This document shows, piece after piece, positions 1 through 11,100 of a DNA stretch of 64,000 bases (positions are counted from its first letter, which is position 1; every line of letters begins with the position of its first letter). A program made the position numbers and the translations under genes. This DNA comes from Brachyhypopomus gauderio (Eukaryota; Chordata; Actinopteri; Gymnotiformes; Hypopomidae), in assembly GCF_052324685.1 (NCBI RefSeq), contig NC_135214.1:2585317-2649316 (forward strand), read 5' to 3'. The notes under the pieces are model-generated. The model worked only from the letters and a program-made list of their open reading frames with translations. It was not told the DNA's origin and did not search any database.

Positions 1-3000
1 AAGTATAGCCATCAGATTAAAGACACACTCGCTTGGTTCGTGTCCTTACACCTGCGTGATAGCGCTCGTCACGTTTGCGTGTTAAATTTGCAGTAGTTTC
101 GAGCTGTCGGGTGGGGGGTAGACAGAACACTGACGTGCTGGTAAGCTGCCCTGTCCTAGTGTCCCACACCGAGCAGCGCCAGGGCCTGGGGGACTTTAAC
201 AAATTTGCATAGGCTCCTTCAGATTCTAATGTTGATGGATCTGTTGATTACTGGGAAGGGGCGGAGCCTCGTCTTCTCTCTCCGCCCTTGTGCCATTTCG
301 TTTTGTAACTGCTTCGTCGGAAAGACTCTGTTAAATGTAGTTTTTCAGTTCCCTTTTTTAAATGTCCGTATGGACTGCAATAGAACCTTCCAAATGTGAG
401 GGGAAAAAAAATGCAAGCTATATGTTGCCTCCGTTTAAGTAAATATGTCCCCTAAGCTACAAGTGGTCATTACTAAAGCCCTCTTATTGGGACATTAAAC
501 ATGTCAAACCCTATTATGACTGGCTTGGTTTAACTGGGACTTAATTCCCAGTTAAGTCTTCTATTTCAACTGGCTACAGAATTTAAAACCTACTTACTGG
601 TACAGCCTTTACCCCCCAGTACAAAATCCCCAGAGGTTCCAAGCCAAAGTTTCAGACACCATTTATCATCACGGCACGTGACCTCTTACTTTGTTCGTTT
701 GATTACAGCCTTTAGTGAGGATTGATATTTTAGTTTTTCAGGCCGTCTCCTGTGGCCGTGTTGGTGGTTGGTGGTTTTAACAGGAAGTCAGCTTTGATTG
801 CTGGTTCCACTGCATGCAGTTAGGCTAGCTTGTGTGACACAAAGGATTGTATCAGGCAATCAGGCATACGGTGGCAGCGTAATTGAAAAAACACAAGAGT
901 GCTAATTGTGATCTAGCAGCCCTGAAGCAGGACACCTTGTGTTTGACAGGAACACAATGGAACGTGCCTACTTATTTGCATGTTTATTGGTCGTTCAATG
1001 ACGCCAGTTAATTATATGAACTCAATAACATCGTTATCAATCAGTGTTCATATGCTAAAATTAATGGTTGCTCCGATTCTGGTAATTCCAAGAACATGAT
1101 GAAAATAAAGAGCCTGGTAGCCAAGAGTTCGTGCTCGCATTACCTGGTAAGCCCGTGAGCTCATTCACTGCATGCTTCAACAACTAAGAGTCATGTGATC
1201 TTGGCACATATTAACGGTCAGTCTCCGTGCGTGGCACTTTCTTAATATTCCGCACGTCAAGGTTTTGTCACTTGGTGACACTTTGTGGCACTTTGCTTTG
1301 CCGTCAGCTCAGCGCGGACTCGCTAATTGACTCGTGTCAGTACGCCTCACGTCTCCTCTAGCCTGAAATGAGCAGTGACCCCTTCCATGGCCGTGAACTT
1401 GAACTCCCCTTTGAAGCTCCGAGAGGGGGGGGTCAATTCACCATGGGGTCCCCCAGTGCCGAAGCACAGCGGGCCTCTTGCCTGGGCGCCCGACGTTGCC
1501 CCCCTCTACTAAAGCCACAGTTACCCCAGCTCACAGGTCTGTTTGGATGGGAGGGGCCGTTAAGTGGTCCGCGGGTATGGAAGGTGCACGTCTGGCTGTT
1601 TCGCCAGAGATAAGCCTTAACAACAACATTTGGGGAAATAGCTTTTAAATATCCTTCCATTTGACCTCTGTCTGATGCGAGTGTTCAGGAGTGTACAGCA
1701 CCGGTTCCAAACACCCTTCCAGGCCCTTCGGCCCGAGAGGAAGCCCAGCGGTGCCCCATCCAAGGAAGTGTGCGGGCGAAGGGTGCCGTGGGCGGCGGGG
1801 GGAAGGGAGATAAAGCGGGATGTTTGAGAGAGGAGCGGGAGGCTTGAGGAAGGGCTGTGGGAGTGCCTCAGATTAGTGCTCGCGCCTGGCAGCTTTGTTT
1901 GCACAGTGGCCCTGCAAACAATGATATTTCTTCCTGCTGAGGTCACAGGCGACACTCGCGAGCGCGGCCGACGAGCCGATATCGTCTGGCCAAATATCGT
2001 CCGTCACCAGCCAGCGCGGGTGTCCGCGCGCCTCGCAGACGAATCGCTCGGTCGGAAGGCGCATCGCGGCCGACGTCCCCGTGGAGACCGGCATCAACGT
2101 GAAACCGGGTCTGGACCTGCTGCCTGGCCCGAACGCAGCCTCGTTTAGGCTGCTGTTGTGTTCAGCTGCACAGGAACCCTATTAGCCATGTTGGTGGAGG
2201 ATGAGTGTTATCGATGACCACGATGATGTAGTTGTTGGGAAGGAAATCGGAGACTGTAATGCAGCACTCGCTGATCGGCTTGTGTCTTGCACCATCATGC
2301 AGTCTGTCGGAGTGACGGTCCATAATCATTCATTACAGTTTCCAGTTATATAATGTAGTCCATAGTGAATAATTAATAAATAAACTTATTTTCTCATTTT
2401 TGTCACTAGATTGCACTCGATTTTTTAATTAAAAATTTTGAATATCAGTTGTGATTCAGTTTTGCTTGTGGTGACCGGCGTCGGCCAGAGGAGGATGGGT
2501 TCCCCCCATGAGTCTTGGTTCCTCTCAAGGTTTCTTCCTCATGTTCTTAGGGAGTTTTTCCTTGCCACTGTTGCCCTTGGCTTGCTCACTTGCTCGGAAT
2601 CGGACACGTGTAAAGCTGCTTTGTGACAACAACTGTTGTAAAAAGCGCTATATAAATAAAATTTGATTGATTGATTGATTGATTGATTGCTTCTGTCCAT
2701 TTCATATGTGGCTTCCTCCTTGTTTTCGGTTGACAGTGGACTGACACAAAAATGGTCTTGAATATCAGTATTTTGTGAAGACATCTTATTGATGTTATAA
2801 CTTTCTGCATTATATATATATATATATATATATATAGAATCTAATGTTCTAATCTAATGTATTGAGACAGCTTGGACCAACTTTAACTTGATATTTCCTG
2901 AACAAGACATGAAATGTGTACCACATACTCTCTCTTGCGTAAATTTCTCTCTTAAATCTCTCGCCCCAAACTTTCCTTTGGTCCTGTTTTTGTAGAACAG

Positions 3001-3068
3001 TAGTTCTGCTAATGAGAATGCTAATGCTTAGCATCCATGTTTTTAAATGTTTCTCTCTCTTTTCTCAG
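1..3068. other. plekhm3 intron (left part), no coding exon seen
   Basis: No plekhm3 N-terminal exon or other gene was recognised. The stretch holds unique AT-rich sequence, a CpG-dense block near 1950-2110, a LINE-like tail at 2475-2689 and a TA microsatellite (2813-2835). Confidence 0.6.
2475..2689 (+). mobile_element. LINE 3' tail (non-LTR retrotransposon fragment)
   Basis: The segment contains blocks common in teleost non-LTR element tails: GGTTCCTCTCAAGGTTTCTT, GGGAGTTTTTCCTTGCCACT, a GCGCTATATAAATAAAATTT-like end and a terminal (GATT)n tail. Only the 3' end is present, as expected from 5' truncation during target-primed insertion. I cannot assign the exact family (Rex-, RTE- or L2-like). 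Confidence 0.6.
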
Positions 3069-4031
3069 CCAATAAGGAGAGCAGCCCCAGCCTGGTGAAG
3101 CAGGGTCTTCTGGAGCAGAGGGAGGGTGTGTGGGGTCGCTGGTCCACCTGTCACGTGGAGCTCACGCCCTGCGAGCTTCGCCTCTACAGCCTGGACAGCA
3201 GCGGCAATCGGCAGCTGTGTGCCGCCCTGTCGCTGTCTCACTGCCAGGCGGTGGGCGTGGGGCCCCCCCAGGACGGCCGCGTGCTGCAGGCCCTCTTCTT
3301 CAACAGCACCCGCCTGCAGCTCCGCGCCCCCTGCCAGTGGGAGGCGCTAGAGTGGCGTCGTTTACTGTGGGAGCGCGTCCAGGCCGCACGCCCGGCCCAC
3401 CAGCAGGGGGAGGAGCCACCGCCGGCCGACCCGGCCCACCCCGGAGAGCGCGGCCCGGACGGGGCTCCGCCCGCCTCCCCCCGTTCCCCGTCCCCGCGGC
3501 CCCGGCCCACGGCCCTGCCTCTGTTCACGCGGCGCTGCTCCGACGTGCTCAAGGCCGGCGTGCTGCACCAGCTCAGCGACCTCAACAACTGGAGCGCCTT
3601 CACCTTCGTGCTGGGCCGCACGCACCTGCGGGCCTTCCCCACGGAGGGGCGGGGGCCCGTCTCCGAGCCCGTCGCCCAGTACACGCTCGCCTCCTGCCTG
3701 GCGGTGCAGCGAGACGAGGCAGAGGGCGGCGGCCGCGCCCGCTTCCAGGCCGTCTTCCCCGACGAGGTGCTCCGCCTTCGCGCCGAAGGCGAACTCAAGG
3801 CCCAGGACTGGGTGGAGGCCCTGCGCACGGCCGTGGCCGCCCAGAGGCCGCCGACCGACGGCGGGCAGCCGCCGGGCCCTGGCGTGCTGCTGAGGAGCAG
3901 ACCGGCCCGCGAGCGACGGCAGAGGGAGGCCCAGAGGACCAAACGTCAGTCCGTCACCACCAGCTTCCTCAGCATCCTCACCTGCTTGGCTGTGGAGAAA
4001 GGCCTGACCGCCCAGAGCTTCAGATGTGCAG
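3069..4031 (+). CDS. plekhm3: plekhm3 coding exon A (two PH domains)
   Basis: The exon follows a pyrimidine tract and CAG (3066-3068). It opens with two bases of a split codon and then reads [18 protein letters not shown]1 ends near LLWERVQAA and PH2 spans from about [16 protein letters not shown] to [11 protein letters not shown]. Between them is a roughly 40-residue linker dominated by Pro, Arg, Ala and Gly that looks expanded relative to the mammalian protein. The exon is strongly GC-rich, unlike the flanking introns. It ends after the first base of a Gly codon (TGT GCA G), and the intron then begins GCGAGA. Confidence 0.93.
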
Positions 4032-6883
4032 GCGAGAACCTTCACTTCACTCGTTTTATCTGTTTGTTCATTTGCTTTTGGACTTCCCTGACAGGAGATC
4101 CGTTTATCTTGTTATCCATTTGATTCTGAGCGTCACTGTGTTGAGATGATCAGAAATGTCATTTGTACTTATTATTTGTAACGCTTTAAATGCTTGTGCT
4201 GACTAAGCTTTTTACCGTGGTGTTCTCCATAATCCTTGCCAGCTGATTCTACCATCACATTAATGAGGCAATAAGCAGGCGTGGAGCCCGTCACCCTGAA
4301 GTCAGTGTTAATTTTGACAGCAATTTTGGATTTAGTTTTAGTCTTAGTCTTTTGACTAAAATGTAATTTAGTTTTAGTCATAATTTAGTCATTGATTTGT
4401 TTTTAGTCTTAGTCTAGTTTTAGTCGACTAATTATCATTGGAATTTAGTCGAATAATATCAAAATAATTTAGTTGACTAAAATATAAATGGTGTAGTAGT
4501 CATTATATACACTTGCACAAAATGAAACATTTATTAACCAGTTACAGAATATTATTTTTTGTATGTGCAATATATACAAAAACAAATTTCCAAACAACTC
4601 TATTGACCTGAACTTATAGTTATTGAGCATAACAATAACAAAACATTGATGACCAGTAGGTCCGCTCTACCTGAAAACATATGGAGTTTATGAACAATGC
4701 ATATTACATTCTATATAAAACTGGGCGCCGTAAAACAATGCCATAGCCCGCAGATGTCGTTTCATTTGTCGTATTTGTCCCGACATCATCATTCCTCATG
4801 GTTTACACAGCATCTTGTTTTTCTCAAAGTCAAAGGAGAAATGTGTCCATATATCGCCGCTCATCTTTCTCCCTGCTGACATTGTCGAGTTAACTTCGAG
4901 TTTAATTTCATGAGTGACCACAGTTCACGCGCTGGTTTTGTCCTAACGGGTTCTGCGCGATGTGAAGACGTTAGTTCTGATTGGATGGTTACCCGGTTTG
5001 TCCCGCCTCTCCGTGTACGCTAAAGTAGTTACGGTTGGATCTCTTCTTAACTTATCCCTACCTTTCACAAAACTAAATCAGGTCTGATTGAATGTCGTCG
5101 CTGGACAATATTTTCGTCTCGTTTTTATTCGTTGACGAAAATGTCCTTTAATTTCGTCATCGTTTTTATCCCTTCGTATAGTTTTAATTTAGTTATCGTC
5201 TCGTTTTCGTCATGAAAAAAGGTTCGTTGACGAAAACTATGACGAAAATTATTCGTCAACGAAATTAACACTGCCTGAAGTCTCTTTAAAAGGTCAACCT
5301 AGTATGAGTGTCGGCCATCTCCTCTACTCTTCAGTCTTCTGGAGCTGTTGGGACTGGTTTCATGACCTGTGAAGCCCTCTAGACATTTTCCATTGTTTCA
5401 CCCAGTGAGATCATCAAGCCTCCCTTCCAGCCTCTGCTAACCAAGGCCGCAGCCACACAGAATCATCTTCTGTTGATGATTTCTGCACAAAGCCAGTGGT
5501 GCATCTTCAGCGCTGCTCTGTAATTTGCCAAATGGGCACTGCCCCCCCACCTCCATATGCTGTTTGTTTGTGTTTTGATTCATGACCACGTGGTGGTTCA
5601 TAGTCATATGCCGTGTGTGGTGGCGCTGGCTAGCTTTGTTGCGGTGAGCTTCAGAAGGTCAGGTACACAGCAGGGAAGGTTTGGGGGAAGGTTTTTATTT
5701 TATTTTTCGAGCTTTGGATTTTCAAACAGACAAAATGTAGACGTTCGTTAATGCGTAGTTTTGAACCAGTAGGGGAATTTATCAAATGATATTTTCAGCA
5801 GATGATTGACTTCACGTCTTGACCCACAGCACCATCTGTCAACCGCGCTGAAATGTTCTCCGTCTTAAAGGGGTATGAATGAGCCGCTTTCTTCCTCCGT
5901 GGTTGTAACAACCGCTCCTTCATTGATGGGGACCTGAAAGCATAACTAGGCATGGACACCTGACAATAATTGGCCCCTCTTTTAGAATCGCAGGCCCCGG
6001 GATGCTCCGATCGGTTCCGCCTCTAATTGTTTGATTTTAGGGCTATGAAAGAGGGTTTTTTGTTTTGTTTTTGGTTTGTATTTTGTTTTGTTTGAATGAG
6101 AGCTGTCGGTATGGTTAAGAAGGACCAGCACAGCTGGATATGGCCGTGTTCTTCCACTAACACTCTGTCTTTCTCTTTCCCTCATTCATTCTCTCTTTTT
6201 CTTCTCCCACTCACTCGCATTCTGCTCCCATACTTGCATGTTCCTTTGTTCCTTTCTCTCCCTTCCTTTTCATTAGCCTTCTGCCTTTCTTTTCCTCCGC
6301 TGTTTAATCTCATTTGATGTCCTTTCGTCTCTCCTCTGCTCTTTTAAAGCTCCTGCACCGTCACTCTGCGTCCATATGGAATAGTTTTGGGGAACTTCGC
6401 TCTTGAGTATTTACTTTCAAATAAAAAAATGTAATTGAAGGATAATAATCCTTTATCTCTATTCTCTGTAAGAGCCATCTGGCAGTCTTATACGTCTGAC
6501 ACCTGGGCCTTAAATAGTTATTTAATGTGTAATATTAATGTATTGTTTAATAAACTGAGACACCAAGATGAGTTCTTGTAGTTGAAAGAGGGAAAAATAA
6601 CTTGTCAGCTTTTCACTCACAAAAAGGTCTTGGAACCTACGGGTCTCTATGGAGAACAAAATCTATATACTGGACCCAGTGAACAGGGCTCCATACGTGT
6701 TCTTTCTTTACCTTCTCTTGAAGACCCCTCGCCAAAAAACATTTGTAATGTCTAGTTATCCCTTTCCTCTCTACCCCCACCTCTCCTTTATCATTCTGTC
6801 TCTCTCTCTCTCTCTCCCCACATGCTCTTCTTCTTTACCTTTATTTTATGCCCTTTCTCTTCCCTTTTTTCTCTCTTCCTCAT

Positions 6884-6924
<41 letters not shown>

Positions 6925-6939
6925 GTCTCTCTCTCTCTC

Positions 6940-6988
<49 letters not shown>

Positions 6989-8117
6989 TTTAGGATGAGT
7001 TGGCTTCCTTTTGACTGCTTCTTCTTGTCACTCACTTTGGCTTTACTGAGGCAGTCAGGCGACAGGCTGTTGTATTACAGTTTAATCGCTTTTCCCTAAA
7101 CAAATATCCCAGGCCTCCAAGTAGCTGTCAGAAGGATTAACGTGGGGGGGGGGGACTGGCTCTGGAGTGGGAGTGTGAGGGGGACGCTGCTATTTCAGGG
7201 TGGATATGAAGGACAATGGCCCCAGTGAGGCACTGAGGGAGGGATTGAAAGGTGGTGATGGTGTTTCCTTAATAGGAGGGGTCTCAAGATTTGTCTTATT
7301 ACTGTTGCATTCTCTGTGCTGTCTCGGACTCTCTGATTGAGCACCCGCACCCCCGCCAACCCCACCGCCCCCCCACCCGTCTCTCTCTCCCCGGCTAACC
7401 CTGCTTGCCCCCAATTTGTTAGCACCCACAAAGGGTTGCGCTCCCCGTGCTGCTGTGGATGGGGGGGTCTGGAAGAGGGGCGGCCATCTTCACTTCAGTG
7501 GTGCAGAAACAATGGCTAAAATGCAACAAAAACAGAAAAAGGCTGAATGCTTGTCCTCCTCCGCCTTTGTGCTGGCGTAGCCCTGCAGTTAGGAAAAACC
7601 CACACACGTGATTCTTCATTCCACTCAGTCATATCTTTGGGCCCCTTTCCCAAGAAGTGGAAAATGCACACACTGTCCTTGTCCTGAGAAATGTTGGATG
7701 GGCTGTCTGTGTTCGTTCTCGGGTGTTTGCAGCTATTTTTGTAGGCGATTTAAAAAATGCACTCGGTACATTATTCAATTCATGCAGTTGTCATGCAAAC
7801 TCGAGGTCTTGTTGTTTGGCTACTGTGCCGATGTGAATTCACACCACTACAGAAGCCTTTTTTGAAACTATTAACAATAAGCAATGTATTGGTAGCGTAA
7901 CACATTTTCTAGACCAGTATAGCCAGTGTCACCTGGAGGGTTTTCAGGTTCAGTTTTCTCACTGTGCTGCTTCTTGTTGCTCATCTCACATCAAACCACT
8001 GCTGGCCGTGTTTGTTTAATGAGCAATCTTTATTTAAATTGTGTCGGTAGAATTATAGGACTTTGTGTTAGAGGCCACACGCCCCGTTCGTTTGAAGCAC
8101 AACCGTCCCTCTCACCT

Positions 8118-8167
<50 letters not shown>

Positions 8168-11100
8168 CCCTTTCTTGAGTCTTTCTGTGCCAACCTTTCA
8201 CTCAGCCTTGAGGAGCACCTGGAGGAGTGGAACGCCGTAAGATCTGAGATGGTGGATGAGCGTACAGGGGGTTGTGCGCAGCGTGCGGTGTGCGTCGGGG
8301 TTTAGGGACGACACAACGATAACCAGAGCATCCGCCACACACACTCACCCACTTACACACACACACAGACGCGCACGCACACGCCTCCGCTTGGCCCATC
8401 GTGCAAATCTTTTTCTTTTTTTCCCCTTTCTTTTTTGAGTGGTCGTCCGCTCGAGCGAGGGACATCAAAGCAGCGGTCCTGTTGTCTTTTCTCTCATGGT
8501 GCAGTGAAGCACCATGAGACACTGCTCCCATGGAACTCTCCGGATGGTTGAAAGTGTCACGAGTGGGGAATCTCAATTGAGGGGAAACACAGAAGCTCCC
8601 TCTCCCTCTTCCCCGAGGACCACGCACCTCCTCAGGCCAGACGCGCCTGTTCCACCAGAGTCCATTGTACGGGAGGCACCTAGGAGTGCCCTTGATTCGC
8701 CCTTTTTTCTGACCAAATAGCCACTATTTTACCGACGTCGCCCGAAGGCCGGCGTATCCCTTTTACGGACAGGCCTGAAGTGAGCACATCAAACGCCTCG
8801 TGTGTTGGACAGTCTCTGCCTTTCCCACACTCACAGATTCACAGTTACCACCTTACTGGGCTCCCTTCTTTTGTGCTTGCTTGAGGAATCTCCGGGTCCG
8901 TTTTTGAAAATGACACTTTTTTTTTTTTTTTTAACACTCCCCACCCATATCGTCTTCAGCATAAATCACACATCTGCATAAACTGAAGGAGCACATTCCC
9001 TTTGCAAAGCTTGATTATGGTTGGTTGTGATTTTATATATGCAAATGAGCACGGGCCATGGGGCTACATATGCAAATACACATGGGGTTTTGCTATTGGT
9101 CGTGTCGCATACAAGCAACCAAGGCTGTGGTTTCTCAGTGGTCAGTTCCTTTCCCAGAAATGACACACATTCTGCCTGCTTTCACTCCTCGTGGAGTCCA
9201 TCTCATGGCCTGTGAAGGGTGGATGTCTGAAGCTGGAACGTTTTCCTGGACAGTGTCTTCAGAGCCACACCTTCTGTAGAACATCTTCGTGGCGCATGAC
9301 GGCATTCGTTCAAGATCACATTCAACATTGGAACGAACCGAGATGATGTTAATGAAGCCGACTCATTAACTGTGGATTTACCTGAAGTCCATAGTTCGTC
9401 AATATACGTGTTGACTCTGTTGAATCCTTTAAGCATTCTGACTCCATTTCGTGTTTCCACGCCTTTCTAAACCCGGGGCTCAAGTGAAACCTTTCATAAT
9501 AATAGCTTCCCCAACAAGTGGATGTAAAGAGAGTGGTATACGATGTGCTATTTCTGGACAGGGCTGGTATTTGTGGGTTGGGCTGCACATGGACGCTGAT
9601 TACAGGGCAGCCATGACACACGACACCCGCTGCGTGGTCCGTGGTTCAGCCGCTCCGCTGGGCTCCCATCAGGAGGGGGGGTGGGGGTGGTCACCATCGT
9701 TGCCTTTTTATAGTATGGGGTCCCTGCCCCTGCTAACCTCGGGTTTACATTGGCAGTGAAAAGCAGCGCATGATGTTAGCGTTCAGCCTCGGCTAGAACA
9801 ACCCGTTACGTATCGGTTTGGAGACGGTCCGAATGGAAGCCCTTGCATCAGGAGCAGGGGGGGGGGGGGGGGGGGGGGGGGGCGGCTTGGGGGGGTAAGG
9901 ATGTTTTGTTGAGCAGACTATTTTCGGGCAAGGTGCAGAGTATAGTGCAGTTTGGGTTTGTTTACAGTTGTGAATTAAAGACACAGGACTTTTGGGCCGA
10001 TCTAGCTCCAGATGTGATGGTAAGAACTGCCAGGCACTTATCCGGTTAATCTAAGCATCTTTAAGCTCAGGGGGCTTAATTCGTCAGCTGAAGGTGGGCT
10101 TCTGAAAAGGCCGGTGAGTGCATCTTAATTTCAGCAATTGGCTTATCAAGGTGGAGGCGCAAACTATCGCTCCTCATTGATTAAGCGGAATTGATTACTG
10201 TGGGCTTTGATGTAAAATGAACGACAATCACGATGGAAGAACGTTTTCTTAATGAGTTTCTCCTCTTACACTGAAACGTGGCCCTTTTTCCTGTTGTGTG
10301 GTCTCCGCGTTCCTGCGTGCTAGCCACATCAAACACAGACCTCCAGCGTCTCCCAGCACCCACCGTAATCAGTGACATTGTCTTTGTGCTCGCTGGCTCC
10401 TTGCTTCTGCAGATCTGTGTTGTAGATACGGCCAAACCTCCCTGTGTGGAGGCTGGTGTTTTCCACCATGTTTTTATCCCTCTTATCTCCCATCTCCTCC
10501 CTCTCTCGTCCTTCGTCTGTGAAGTCGGGAGCCGACGCCACGCTCCACTGGGAATGGCGCGAGCCCGTGGCTGCTTGAATGCCCGGCCATCTCATCTTTT
10601 CTTTCCTTCTCCCTTTCTTCTGTGGCTCTGTCCCCAGCCTCAGTTCTCCACGATGGCTTGGATAAGGAACACCTGCCCAGCTCACAATCACCTGTTTTGG
10701 CTCCTGTGGGATGAGTTTTTTGGCTTGTAGGTCCCAAATGGTTGAGCGAAACACTGAGAAGAAAGGAGAGTGGGAGTCAAAGCAAAGTCTTTTTAGTTGA
10801 TCTGGCTTTTATTGTATGGGACACGGACCTGTGTTGTGCTCGGGAGTTCCACTTTTGTTGTGACTGGACAAGCAGTTTGTGGGCTTGAAATAAAGGCAAC
10901 ACTTCCGAGAATGCTGATAACCTCCTTCTGATCAAGGTTCACATCATAAACTCAGACATATTTTTTGTCCCAACACTTAATCACTTAAAACCTTATATTA
11001 CCACGCTTTTATTGATCGTGATAAACTTCAGAAATTTCATGTTCATTGGTAGACTTGGACATAACAACTAATTATCCAAGTTAGCTAAAACCCTAAGTGT

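Noticed and set aside
3130..4149. A 339-codon plus-strand frame overlapping plekhm3 exon A, and two minus-strand frames over the same interval
   Set aside because: They are alternative-frame shadows of the GC-rich exon; only the frame with the PH domains matches a known family.
9021..9279. Short open frames of 60-75 codons around 9.0-9.3 kb
   Set aside because: Length is as expected by chance in intronic DNA; no similarity, codon pattern or splice context.
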